Origin: Deltaproteobacteria bacterium
Lineage (GTDB): Bacteria; Desulfobacterota; Desulfobulbia; Desulfobulbales; Desulfurivibrionaceae
DNA length: 63,245 nt
Assembly: GCA_021802775.1 (NCBI GenBank)
Contig: JAJZRJ010000013.1
Span: 1 to 63,245 of the forward strand
Reading direction: 5' to 3'
Positions within the stretch are counted from its first letter, which is position 1, and every line of letters starts with the position of its first letter. The position numbers and the translations under genes are program-made. This document shows positions 36,019 to 44,765 of this stretch, piece after piece. The notes beneath the pieces were generated by a model that saw only the letters and a list, made by a program, of their open reading frames with translations, did no database searches and was not told where the DNA came from.

Positions 36019-36849
36019 TCAGATGATGTAGAAGAGGGAGGGATAGGTGCCCAGGGACGGCTTGCGCTGGATGGTGAAGTTTGCGCTCAGCACCTTGCTC
36101 ACCTCGGAGTTCGGGTCGTTCAGGTCGCCGAAGACCATGGCGCCGGTGGTGCCGGTGGCCTCGACGCAGGCCGGAATCTGGCCCAGGGCCAGCCGCTCGA
36201 CGCAGAAGTTGCACTTCTCCACCACACCGCGCATGCGGGTCGGGAACTTGGGGTTCACCGTCTTGATGAACGGGTTGCCGTTCTCATCCTTGCCGCGCGG
36301 GTCGCGCCAGTTGAAGCTGCGGGCGCCGTAGGGGCAGGCGGCCATGCAAAAACGGCAGCCGATGCAGCGGTGGTAATCCATGGCCACCACGCCGTCCTTC
36401 ATCCTGTAGGTCGCCTTGGTGGGGCAGGCCCGCACGCAGGGCGGCTTGTCGCAATGGTTGCAGAGGGTCATGATCGGCATGCTGTGCAGTGCCTCATGCC
36501 GCTTGTAGTGGCTCTCGTCCGGGAAAACGGCCTCGAACTTGTCCGGCCAGATCCACTTGATCTCGTCCTTCGGGTTGCCGAAGTTCGGCACGTTGTGGAT
36601 GGTGTGGCAGGCCTCGACGCACTTTGCGGGAAGGTTGGGGTTCGCCACGAACTTCCGCACGTCGATGACCATGCCCCAGCGCTTGCCGGTCGGGGCGGCG
36701 ACGGCCTCACCCTGTCCGGCGGCCGCGGCGCTCTGTTCGGAGGCCGTGGCCTCGCCTTTCAGCAACATGTTGAACGCCGAAGGAGCGCCGATGCCGGCAA
36801 TGGCGGCAAGGCCCGCTACCTTGAGAAAATCGCGTCTGTCCTTTTTCAT
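36019..36849 (-). CDS. dsrO: DsrO, Tat-exported ferredoxin subunit of the Dsr complex
   Basis: A 276-residue protein with a twin-arginine leader (DRRDFLKVAGLAAIAG) and several 4Fe-4S binding clusters: CNHCDKPPCVRACPT, CIGCRFCMAACPYGARSF and CNFCVERL. A GGAGG ribosome site precedes it. It transfers electrons on the periplasmic side between DsrJ and DsrP. Gene order and length are canonical. Confidence 0.96.
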   Translation of the reverse strand: MKKDRRDFLKVAGLAAIAGIGAPSAFNMLLKGEATASEQSAAAAGQGEAVAAPTGKRWGMVIDVRKFVANPNLPAKCVEACHTIHNVPNFGNPKDEIKWIWPDKFEAVFPDESHYKRHEALHSMPIMTLCNHCDKPPCVRACPTKATYRMKDGVVAMDYHRCIGCRFCMAACPYGARSFNWRDPRGKDENGNPFIKTVNPKFPTRMRGVVEKCNFCVERLALGQIPACVEATGTTGAMVFGDLNDPNSEVSKVLSANFTIQRKPSLGTYPSLFYII

Positions 36850-36850
36850 T

Positions 36851-37231
36851 TTACATCGCCTCCTTCGGTTCCAGGTGGCAGTCCCAGCAGTAGGGCTTCA
36901 CTGCCGTATAGGTGTGGCAGGTGTCGCAGAACTTCTTCTTGTTGGCGTGGCAGTGCATGCAGCCGTTCTGCAGACTCCGTACGTACTCGGTGCCGTCGGC
37001 GGTGACGCCCTTGCGGGCGCCGTCCTCGCGGAGGATGTCGTCACGCCACTGGTTCAGCATCACCATGTGCGAGGTGCGCATCTCCTGGGTCGGCCGCACG
37101 CACTCCTTGTACTCCGCCGGTTTTTCCGGCTTGGGCGCCTGGTGGGCAAAGCCGGCGTTGTACCACAGCGGAAACGTCATCAGGCCCAAAAAAATCAGCA
37201 ACGCTGGTATGATTCTTCCTTTACCGTACAT
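36851..37231 (-). CDS. dsrJ: DsrJ, periplasmic triheme cytochrome c
   Basis: A 126-residue protein with an N-terminal anchor and three heme sites (CMHCH, CDTCH, CWDCH). The preceding AHQAPKPEKPAEYKECVRPTQEMRTSHM segment carries the conserved cysteine region known to ligate an unusual heme in DsrJ. The ATG with GGAAGGG behind it is chosen; a GTG overlapping the dsrK stop (37240) is also possible. Confidence 0.95.
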   Translation of the reverse strand: MYGKGRIIPALLIFLGLMTFPLWYNAGFAHQAPKPEKPAEYKECVRPTQEMRTSHMVMLNQWRDDILREDGARKGVTADGTEYVRSLQNGCMHCHANKKKFCDTCHTYTAVKPYCWDCHLEPKEAM

Positions 37232-37236
37232 GGCGA

Positions 37237-38880
37237 TCACCCTTCCATTCCTGCAAGCGGTTCGAAACGCAGACCCGTTTCGCGCTCTTTTTCTCCCTCC
37301 ATGACGAGGGCGTTACCCACCAACTCGGAGACACCGCAGACCGAGACATCCGGATTCCAGTAGTTCATCAGGCTGGTCAGGGTGGCGCGATCGATGGCGC
37401 AGACACAGGAGAGCATGTTCACCTGATGGCGGTCGGCCACGTGGCGCACCGCGTTGGCGCGGGGCAGGCCCGCCCGCATGCGGAGTTCCATGATCTCGTC
37501 GGTGTTGAGGCCGGTACCGGAGCCGCAGCAGAAGGTCTGCTCGCGGGTGGTGTTGGCCGGCATCTCATGGAAGTTGTTGGCCACGTTCTTGAGCACGTAG
37601 CGCGGCTCCTCGATCATGCCCATGGCGCGGGCCGGGTTGCAGGAGTCGTGGTAGGTGACGATGCGGTGGTCGTTGCGCTTCGGGTCGAGTTTGAGCTTGC
37701 CGTGCTTGATGAGGTCGGCGGTGAACTCGCTGATGTGGACCATCTTGGTGGAGGCCGCATTCTCGAAGACCGTGCCGGTGACCGGCGATTTCGGCACCTC
37801 AAGGAAATCGGCCGGGCCGTTCATGGTATCCATGTACTGATGGAGCACGCGCCACATGTGGCCGCACTCGCCACCCAGGATCCACTTGACCCCCAAGCGC
37901 TTGGCCTCGGCGTACATCTTGGCATTGAGCTTCTTCATCAGCTCGTTGCCGGTGAAAAGACCGAAGTTGCCGCCCTCGGAGGCGTAGGTGGACCAGGTGT
38001 AATCCAGGCCGATATGCTCGAAGAGGAGCAGGTAGCCCATGGCGGTGTAGATGCCGGGCTCGGCGAAGACGTCGGCCGAGGGGGTGATGAAGAGCACCTC
38101 GGCGCCCTTGCGGTTGAAAGTCGGATTGCAACGGATGCCGGTGATCTCCTCGATGTCGTCGCAGAGATACTCGATGTTCTCCTTGAAGGTATGGGGCTGG
38201 AGACCCATGTGGTTGCCGGTGCGGTTGGAGTTGGCCGCCGGCTCGAGGATCCAGTTGGTGTTGACCCCAACGAGGTGCAGCAGTTCGCGGCCGAGCATGG
38301 TGATCTCGGCGGTGTCGATGCCGTACGGGCAGAAGACCGAACAGCGGCGGCACTCGGTGCACTGATAGAAGTACATGAACCACTCTTTGAGCACCTTGAA
38401 GGTCATCGGCCGGCCGCCGGCCATGGTCTTCAGGATCTTGCCGCCGAGGGTGAAGTCGTTGCGGTAGACCGAGCGCAGCAGCTCGGCCCGCAGCACCGGC
38501 ATGTTCTTCGGGTCGCCGGTGCCGAGGAAGAAGTGGCATTTGTCGGCGCAGGCACCGCAGCGCACGCAGCAGTCCATGAAGATCTTGAGGGAACGGAATT
38601 TGTCGAGCCGCTCCTTCAATCCTTTCATGATGATCTCCTGCCAGTTCTCCGGCAGCTGCCAGTCGTCGCTCTCCGGGTCCCACTCGCGGGCCGGACCGAA
38701 AACGCCGGGCAGGTTCTTGCCGTGGTAGGCGGCGATCTCGGGTTTGGCCGGATAGCAGTAGTTGCCCGGCTTGAACACGGCCTCGACATCCCACCAATCC
38801 CGCTTGGGGATGGCGCCCGTCATCATCGACGGCTCCGCCGCCACACTTTTGCCTAACGTATCTGCCTTTGGTATAGCCAT
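37237..38880 (-). CDS. dsrK: DsrK, HdrD-like iron-sulfur subunit
   Basis: A 547-residue cytoplasmic protein with two ferredoxin clusters (CVRCGACADKCHFF; CTECRRCSVFCPYG) and CCG-type cysteine motifs (GGECGHMW, CCGSGTGLNTDE) like those that bind the noncubane cluster of heterodisulfide reductase. It is the presumed site that reduces the DsrC trisulfide or disulfide. Third from the operon start in function, second in order. Confidence 0.97.
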   Translation of the reverse strand: MAIPKADTLGKSVAAEPSMMTGAIPKRDWWDVEAVFKPGNYCYPAKPEIAAYHGKNLPGVFGPAREWDPESDDWQLPENWQEIIMKGLKERLDKFRSLKIFMDCCVRCGACADKCHFFLGTGDPKNMPVLRAELLRSVYRNDFTLGGKILKTMAGGRPMTFKVLKEWFMYFYQCTECRRCSVFCPYGIDTAEITMLGRELLHLVGVNTNWILEPAANSNRTGNHMGLQPHTFKENIEYLCDDIEEITGIRCNPTFNRKGAEVLFITPSADVFAEPGIYTAMGYLLLFEHIGLDYTWSTYASEGGNFGLFTGNELMKKLNAKMYAEAKRLGVKWILGGECGHMWRVLHQYMDTMNGPADFLEVPKSPVTGTVFENAASTKMVHISEFTADLIKHGKLKLDPKRNDHRIVTYHDSCNPARAMGMIEEPRYVLKNVANNFHEMPANTTREQTFCCGSGTGLNTDEIMELRMRAGLPRANAVRHVADRHQVNMLSCVCAIDRATLTSLMNYWNPDVSVCGVSELVGNALVMEGEKERETGLRFEPLAGMEG

Positions 38881-38891
38881 CGTCTCTATCC

Positions 38892-39917
38892 TTACTCAGC
38901 TGATTTTTCCTGCGCGGCAGGCATCTCTTTCTCGACCGGCAACCCCGCATCCACCATGAACTCGCGGAACTCATCCTCGTACGAGGCATAGGAATGGGGC
39001 TTGATGTTCGGGTCGTTCCAGGGGTTGACATGCCGCACCATCCGGCTGTTGTTGGCCATGTTCCGGGTGGGGCTCATGAAGACCCCGCCCAGATGCATCA
39101 GCTTGCTGAACGGGAAGTAGACCATGAGCGCACAGACCAGGAAGAGGTGGACAAAGAAGATCGTGCCGATCTGGCCGTTTATCACCGGCGAGAAGGTGAC
39201 AAGCCCGAGGGTCAGCTGCTTGATGGCAACCACGTCGACCCGCAGGAAGTAGCGCATCAGGATGCCGGTGAGGCCGATGCCGAAGATGAGGAAGAGCGGG
39301 AAGTAGTCGGCCGGCAGCGAGATGTAGCGGATGTTGTTCAGCACGAGCCGGCGCACGAAGAGGAAGGTGATGGCGCCCATGAAGATGAGGTCGCTCTGGT
39401 AGAGTACCGGCGCGCCGACCTGGAAGAGGCCGTCGAAGAACTCCAGGCTATGGACGAAGGGCACGATGGGGTCGGTGAAGAGCCGCATGTGGCGCAGGAC
39501 GATCACCAGGAAGGTGTAATGGAAGAGCAGGGCGAAGAGCCACAGCCACTTGCTGGAGCCGTAGATGAGCCGCGGACCCTGCTGTACCTCCGCCTGGGTG
39601 TTACGGAAGAGCGACCGGAAGAGCAAAACCTCCAGCACCATGCGGCCAACCACCCCGGCCTTGGTTGAAGGACAATCCAGCTTGTTCTGCTGGATCCAGG
39701 GCAGGGAGTTGGCCTGCCCGCAGGTGGTCGGGATCCGGAACGGCACCGGTGACTTGGCCCAGTACACAACCCGCTGGACGAAGCCTCCCAGGAAGATGGC
39801 GAACGCCACATAGGGAAGCACCCTCCCGAGCAGGCTCTGCCCGCCAGGCACCTGCGCCGCCACCAGCGCAATCACCACCAGCGCCAAGACCGCGATTAAG
39901 GCTTTCAGGACTCTCAT
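38892..39917 (-). CDS. dsrM: DsrM, membrane cytochrome b subunit
   Basis: A 341-residue protein with NarI-like transmembrane helices, histidines suited to heme b (LLFHYTFLVIVLRHMRLF; FFVHLFLVCALMVYFPFSKLMHLGG) and the first place in dsrMKJOP. It oxidises menaquinol and passes electrons to DsrK. It starts 11 bp downstream of the RsbRD gene. Confidence 0.97.
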   Translation of the reverse strand: MRVLKALIAVLALVVIALVAAQVPGGQSLLGRVLPYVAFAIFLGGFVQRVVYWAKSPVPFRIPTTCGQANSLPWIQQNKLDCPSTKAGVVGRMVLEVLLFRSLFRNTQAEVQQGPRLIYGSSKWLWLFALLFHYTFLVIVLRHMRLFTDPIVPFVHSLEFFDGLFQVGAPVLYQSDLIFMGAITFLFVRRLVLNNIRYISLPADYFPLFLIFGIGLTGILMRYFLRVDVVAIKQLTLGLVTFSPVINGQIGTIFFVHLFLVCALMVYFPFSKLMHLGGVFMSPTRNMANNSRMVRHVNPWNDPNIKPHSYASYEDEFREFMVDAGLPVEKEMPAAQEKSAE

Positions 39918-39928
39918 TGACCGTTACC

Positions 39929-40498
39929 TCACTTCGTGTTGTGAATATGAATAGGTTGCGTCTCTGCCTTGTGGTTGTTCTGCTCGCGCAACCGGGCCGA
40001 GGGGCATCCGCCCGCGATCACCTGATGGTTGCGGCTTTTGATCTCCTGGACCCGCGTCTGGTACAGCCGTTCCCGGCAGGCCATGTAGAGATCGAAAACC
40101 ATGCCGGCCACCTGGTCGAGGCGCTCTTCCAGTTCCTGCCATTCGGCAACCGTTACTGCCGGGGCATCCTTGGCGGCGCACGCCGCCCGCACGACCTTCT
40201 TCAATGCGACAATCAATCCCACCGCCGCGGACGGGGCAAAGTCCTGGACCGCGCGGATCTTGACAAACTCCTCCAGCACCGGTCCGACTTGGGCAAAAGC
40301 AGGGGGGGTGCTGGCGAAAAGCAGATCGTAGAGGCGGGTCAGGGCATCTTCGGTGTTGTAGCCGATGGGATTGGCGAACCGGTCCTGTTCGCGCTTGAAG
40401 ATGCGCGCTGCGTCCGTCGGGTAGGTATCCAGCACCGCATTGATCCAGCGCGGCAGGATTTCACCCTTTTCTTCCGCCAAAAATTCTTGGAGATGCAT
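39929..40498 (-). CDS. RsbRD-domain protein preceding dsrM
   Basis: From the ATG behind GGGAAGGGGG the protein has 189 residues, a helical globin-like RsbR N-terminal domain (LAEEKGEILPRWINAVLDTYP, FANPIGYNTEDALTRLYDLLF) typical of stressosome sensors. Genes of this type are commonly found directly ahead of dsrMKJOP in sulfate reducers, so a regulatory or sensor role for the operon is likely but not shown. The spacing of 11 bp to dsrM indicates co-transcription. Confidence 0.82.
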   Translation of the reverse strand: MHLQEFLAEEKGEILPRWINAVLDTYPTDAARIFKREQDRFANPIGYNTEDALTRLYDLLFASTPPAFAQVGPVLEEFVKIRAVQDFAPSAAVGLIVALKKVVRAACAAKDAPAVTVAEWQELEERLDQVAGMVFDLYMACRERLYQTRVQEIKSRNHQVIAGGCPSARLREQNNHKAETQPIHIHNTK

Positions 40499-40672
40499 CG
40501 GAATACCCCCTTCCCTGCTGGTCGCTCCCGCCGGAGGGAGGCGACCGTTCTGAATGGCCATTCAGAACACCGGGCGAGCATACCTACCTAGCATGTTTAC
40601 CAATGGATTTCAATACAAAAAAATGGCGCAAAATGCGCCCTGGCGCCCGTTTGCAGCATGGTCACCTGGCGG

Positions 40673-41101
40673 TCAGGAAACCGTATCGATCAGGAGGCCC
40701 GCTTCCTCTTCGAGGTTGCGGAGCAGGAGAGGAAGGTCACTGAGGGCGATCTCGAAATCGCGTACCACCGTGCAGGCCTGCTGGCCGGTGCAATCGTAGA
40801 TATCCACGGCATAGCCCTCATCGGTTTGGACCAGCACCAGGTGGAGCATGATCCGGTGGTCGTTGAAACTGGCGTTGACCCGCTCCACGAGGAGCCGGAT
40901 CGCGGCGGCCTCATCCGGAGAAAGCGCCGAGACCAGATTTTCCCGAGGGGTGCCCGTGCCGCGGCGCCGGTTCCACTCGCGTTTGAAGGCGCCGATCCGG
41001 GCGATGGGCGGCGTGCCGTCCACCGCCTCGACCTTGCGGTCGGCGCGGTAGGGGTCCACCGGCAGCACGCGCGGGAATTTGATTTCATCGGAGATGACCA
41101 T
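40673..41101 (-). CDS. Hypothetical protein
   Basis: A 142-residue soluble protein with VLPVDPYRADRKVEAVDG at the N-terminus and a mixed alpha/beta C-terminal half (NDHRIMLHLVLVQTDEGYAVDIYDC). It has a FlaG-like feel in the charged N-terminus and C-terminal strand pair, but I cannot assign it. It lies between the MBL-fold gene and the dsr unit on the same strand. Confidence 0.6.
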   Translation of the reverse strand: MVISDEIKFPRVLPVDPYRADRKVEAVDGTPPIARIGAFKREWNRRRGTGTPRENLVSALSPDEAAAIRLLVERVNASFNDHRIMLHLVLVQTDEGYAVDIYDCTGQQACTVVRDFEIALSDLPLLLRNLEEEAGLLIDTVS

Positions 41102-41215
41102 AGCGCTCCTCAAGTGGCCTGCCTTGTCCTGCTCATCGACAGCAACTCCCTGAGGCTTCAGCCTTTTTTCAAGGCCTCCGCGGCACCGGCGCGCGGCCGG
41201 GATTTCACTGCCGGA

Positions 41216-42139
41216 TTACAGTTCGATCTCCATGCCCTCGCGGGCAAAGAAGATCTCCGGCGTACTGGCGGCCGGGGTGCAGTAGCGGCTGGCCAGGTCG
41301 TCGAGCTGGTCATCGGTGCGGAGCGGGTCGTGGTGGAAGAGGGCGAGGCGCTTGACGCCGGCGCGGCCGGCGGCGGCCACCGCATGCTCCAGGGAAGAAT
41401 GGCCCCAGCCGAGTTTCGCGGCGCGGTATTCGGCCTCGGTGTACTGGGTGTCGTGGATGAGCAGATCCGCCCCGGCGAAAAAACGCTCCAGCAGGCCATT
41501 CTGCTCCTCGGCCGCCAGGTCTCCTTCGTGGGCCATGGCCTCGTCGTAGGCCGGATCGGCGAGATCGGTGCAGAAGAGGTTGCGGTAGGGCTCGGTATCG
41601 TAGGCGGTGCACAGCACCTTGCCCTGGTGCTCGAAGCGATAGCCGAGGCAGAGGATGGGATGATTCAGATACTTGGTGGTCAGCCGGATGCCGTCGCCCA
41701 GGTCGCGCTGCCCTTCCTTGAGATCGACGTACCTGATCTGCGCGGCCAGTTCGGCGTCGCGCACCGGGAAATAGCGGTAGGTGAGCTGGCCGCCCACCAC
41801 CCGGTCCAGCCCCTCGCCCTCGTAGCTGACCGGGCCATGGACGGTGAGGGTGGTGGTGGGCAGATAGATCGGCACGAAGAAGGGGAACCCCATGATATGA
41901 TCCCAGTGGGTGTGGGTCAGGAAAAGCTCGGTCCGGATGGGTCCCTTCTTGAGGTCGCTCACCATCATGAAGTCGCCCAGCTCGCGGATGCCGGAACCGG
42001 CATCGATGATAATCAGCCGGTTGCCGCATTCCGGAAAACGGAGTTCCAGGCAGGCGGTGTTGCCGCCATAGCGGACCGTCGCCGGCCCGGGGCAGGGGAT
42101 GGAACCACGCACCCCCCAGAATTTGACCCGCATGCTCAC
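41216..42139 (-). CDS. MBL-fold metallohydrolase
   Basis: A 307-residue protein with the metallo-beta-lactamase metal motif H-T-H-W-D-H (LFLTHTHWDHIMGFP), an N-terminal VKFWGVRGSIPCPG strand and a later LLIHDTQYTEAEY segment with aspartate and histidine ligands (SSLEHAVAAA). The family includes RNase Z-like and cyclic phosphodiesterase enzymes. The stop-start overlap with the upstream HDOD gene indicates a two-gene unit, which suggests a signalling role. Confidence 0.88.
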   Translation of the reverse strand: MSMRVKFWGVRGSIPCPGPATVRYGGNTACLELRFPECGNRLIIIDAGSGIRELGDFMMVSDLKKGPIRTELFLTHTHWDHIMGFPFFVPIYLPTTTLTVHGPVSYEGEGLDRVVGGQLTYRYFPVRDAELAAQIRYVDLKEGQRDLGDGIRLTTKYLNHPILCLGYRFEHQGKVLCTAYDTEPYRNLFCTDLADPAYDEAMAHEGDLAAEEQNGLLERFFAGADLLIHDTQYTEAEYRAAKLGWGHSSLEHAVAAAGRAGVKRLALFHHDPLRTDDQLDDLASRYCTPAASTPEIFFAREGMEIEL

Positions 42140-43032
42140 CGCGCCTCCGTGGCCACCTTGAGAAAGACCTGGGCCTTGTCGATTTCCTGCCGGACGGTCT
42201 CATCGAGTTCCGCCAGCTCGCCCCAGGCAATCCCGAGAGCCGCCGCAAGCTGATCGGCCTGGCGCTTGTCCGGGTAGCGGTCGCCGGCCGAACCGATCCG
42301 GTTGAGATTGGCATAGGCATTGGCCAGGGCCGCGATCCGGACCAGCCGCCGGCTCTCCTCCGGCGCCGCATCCGGCTGGTGGTGGTGGGCCAGGAGCGCC
42401 ACCAGGGACCCGCTGAGCTGCCACTTCTCGCCGATCATGCGGCCCACCAGGCCATGGTCGATCCCCATCAGGGTCATCTCGGCGCGGCAGAGTGGTTTTT
42501 GCTCCAGGATCGCCAGCTCCTGCGCCTGCCGGTACTCCTGGGTAAAGCAGTTGTTGAGCGGAATCTTGCCCAGGTCGTGGAGCAGCCCGGCCACGAAATA
42601 CTCCTCCTGCTGGTCGCGCGGCACCTTGGCCTGCACCGCCAGCAGCTTGGCGGTGACCCCGACGCAGAGCGAGTGGGTCCAGAAATCGTCCATGGCCAGG
42701 GACTGGAAGGAATCCTCGCGGCCGACGGTGCCGAGGATGGCAGTGCTCAAGGCCAGGTTCTTCACGGTGTTGAGCCCGAGCATGATGATGGCGCGGGTGA
42801 GCGAACTGACCTGGTTGGGCAGGGAGTAGTAGGCGGAGTTGATGAGTTTCAGCACCTGGCCGGTGAGCACCGGGTCGAGGGAGATGACCCGGTTGAGGTC
42901 GTTGGGCGAGGTGTCGGACCGGTTGCAGATCTCCAGCACCTTGGTGACGGTGGTGGAAAGACTCGGCATCCGGTCGATATGTTTCTGGATGCGCTTCGCG
43001 AGCTGCTCGCTGATTGTGGGCGCGTCACTCAT
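42136..43032 (-). CDS. HDOD-domain protein
   Basis: From the ATG at 43032, 298 residues. It has an HDOD domain (LPSL-x-TTVTKVLEI, ISLDPVLTGQVLKLINSAYYSLPNQVSSLTRAIIMLGLNTVKNLAL, GLLHDLGKIPL, MGIDHGLVGRMIGEKWQL), the HD-related output module of signalling proteins. It overlaps the MBL-fold gene by 4 bp. Role in secretion, motility or stress signalling is possible but open. Confidence 0.88.
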   Translation of the reverse strand: MSDAPTISEQLAKRIQKHIDRMPSLSTTVTKVLEICNRSDTSPNDLNRVISLDPVLTGQVLKLINSAYYSLPNQVSSLTRAIIMLGLNTVKNLALSTAILGTVGREDSFQSLAMDDFWTHSLCVGVTAKLLAVQAKVPRDQQEEYFVAGLLHDLGKIPLNNCFTQEYRQAQELAILEQKPLCRAEMTLMGIDHGLVGRMIGEKWQLSGSLVALLAHHHQPDAAPEESRRLVRIAALANAYANLNRIGSAGDRYPDKRQADQLAAALGIAWGELAELDETVRQEIDKAQVFLKVATEAR

Positions 43033-43158
43033 GCACGGGCCGGCCTTTGGCTGGATTTTCCCCATCATACCCGAGGGGGTTGGCAGGGTCAAGCAAGGTC
43101 GCTCTGCACCTGATGCTTCACCAGGAAATCCTCCCCACCTCATCCATGGCGGCCTCCC

Positions 43159-43929
43159 TCAATGCCCTTCGCTGCGATTGAAGGCCACGGCCCCGGCATA
43201 GGTGATGCCGCTGCCGCCGAAGATATCGAGAGCGCTGCCGATGGTGGCATCGAGCCGGTTGTGGCCCAGTTCCTTGATCCGGTGGAGGTCGGCGAGGGTC
43301 CGTACCCCGCCGGCATAGGTGGTGGGGATCGGCGCATAACGGCCGAGCAGCGCGGCGATATCCTCGGCAATGCCGGCGCACTGACCCTCCACATCCACGG
43401 CATGGATCAGAAACTCGGCGCAGAAGGAGGCGAAATACTGAAGCGACCGCTCGTCCACCACCGTCGCGGTAAACTTCTGCCAGCGGTCGGTCACCACATA
43501 ATAGCGGCCGTCACGCTTGCGGCAACTGAGATCGATGACCAGCCGCTCTCTGCCCACCGCTGCGGTGAGCTCCCGCAACCGCTCCTCGTAGATGCGGCCG
43601 TCTTTAAAGACATAGGAGGTGACGATCACCGCACTGGCCCCCGAATCAAGCCACTGCTTGGCATTGGTGGCGGTGATGCCGCCGCCGATCTGCAACCCGC
43701 CGGGAAAGGCGGCCAGGGCCTGCCGGGCTGCCTCCTCGTTACCCGGACCCAGCATGATGACGTGGCCGCCAAAGAGGCGGTCCCGCCGGTACATAGCGGC
43801 ATAATAGGAGGGCGGCTGGTCGGCGACAAAGTTGGTCTTGAGCGCCGAGGCGTCGGCATCGGAGAGCGTGCCGCCGACGATCTGCTTCACCGTGCCGCCG
43901 TGGAGGTCGATGCATGGTCGGAATTTCAT
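43159..43929 (-). CDS. hisA: HisA-type isomerase, eukaryotic (HIS6) subtype
   Basis: A 256-residue TIM barrel starting FRPCIDLHGGTVKQIVGGTL, close to the yeast HIS6 N-terminus rather than the usual bacterial HisA start. It has GLQIGGGITATNAKQWLDSGASAVIVTSYVF and TYAGGVRTLADLHRIKELG, the paired phosphate-binding loops. It converts ProFAR to PRFAR in histidine synthesis. It stands alone, away from other his genes. Confidence 0.9.
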   Translation of the reverse strand: MKFRPCIDLHGGTVKQIVGGTLSDADASALKTNFVADQPPSYYAAMYRRDRLFGGHVIMLGPGNEEAARQALAAFPGGLQIGGGITATNAKQWLDSGASAVIVTSYVFKDGRIYEERLRELTAAVGRERLVIDLSCRKRDGRYYVVTDRWQKFTATVVDERSLQYFASFCAEFLIHAVDVEGQCAGIAEDIAALLGRYAPIPTTYAGGVRTLADLHRIKELGHNRLDATIGSALDIFGGSGITYAGAVAFNRSEGH

Positions 43930-43962
43930 GGCCCATGGTCCTTGCTGGCTGGTTCACGACAC

Positions 43963-44002
43963 AAAAAGGGTGGATGGCACCCCTGCGCCACCCACCCTTT
44001 TG
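43963..44002 (-). terminator. Terminator between the P-loop gene and hisA
   Basis: AAAAAGGGTGG pairs with CCACCCTTTT across a short interior. The flanking A and T runs would allow termination in both directions; on the minus strand it follows the P-loop gene stop. Confidence 0.7.
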
Positions 44003-44043
44003 TACCCTGTTTCAGCCGCGCTTGCAAAAGCGCCGGCAAAAAA

Positions 44044-44754
44044 TCAGCAGCTTTCCTTGATCATGAAGGTCATCGGGTCGAGCTTCAACACCTTGCCGCA
44101 CTTGGAGACGCCGGTGGTGTCCTTGACGATGTCGAGGTCGATGCACTCGCCCTTGGCCGCGGCCTGCAGCACGATCACCGTATCGAAGAACCCGTCCACC
44201 TCGTGGCAGGGGGCCGGCACGCCGGCGGCGCTCACCCGCTCGTCGCCCCGGTGGCTGACCGCCGAGAACCAGATCTGCAGGTCCATGGCCGTGGACATCT
44301 CCTTGAGGTCGGCCAGGAACTGCTGGTCGGCACAGGCGAAGTCATAGCCATCCACCACGATGCAGCTCGGCCGGATGACGTTCTGGTAGACCAGGTCGTT
44401 CATCCGCTCCTCGAGCTTGGCCCGGCTCAGCTTCGATTCCTTGAAGGTCATGATCATGCGGTTGTGCATGATCTCGTCATAGACCTCGTACGGGTTGTCG
44501 AGCTTGCAGCCGGCAGCGATATCCTTGAACATGTCATCGTACCATATCCGGGTCTTTTCGAGACTCTGGCCAACGCTGACATGAATCACCTGCTTGCCGT
44601 TCAAGAGACTGTCGAGGGCGATCTGCACGAGGATGGCGGTCTTGCCCAGGCCGGCCCGCGCGATCACGAGGCCCATGCGGGAAGAGACGTTGCTTTCCGT
44701 GCAGACGTTGAGGTGGCGAATCGGGTTCTTCTCGATGAGTTCCTTCTTCTGCAT
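44044..44754 (-). CDS. P-loop ATPase, DnaB/KaiC-like
   Basis: A 236-residue protein with Walker A-like ARAGLGKTA, a Walker B strand (CIVVDGYDF), and the RecA-fold segment FKDIAAGCKL. It lacks fused DNA-binding or helicase domains and is shorter than KaiC. It lies 12 bp downstream of fusA on the same strand and is followed by a terminator, so it is likely co-transcribed with EF-G. Function unknown. Confidence 0.72.
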   Translation of the reverse strand: MQKKELIEKNPIRHLNVCTESNVSSRMGLVIARAGLGKTAILVQIALDSLLNGKQVIHVSVGQSLEKTRIWYDDMFKDIAAGCKLDNPYEVYDEIMHNRMIMTFKESKLSRAKLEERMNDLVYQNVIRPSCIVVDGYDFACADQQFLADLKEMSTAMDLQIWFSAVSHRGDERVSAAGVPAPCHEVDGFFDTVIVLQAAAKGECIDLDIVKDTTGVSKCGKVLKLDPMTFMIKESC

Positions 44755-44765
44755 GGCAGCCCCTC

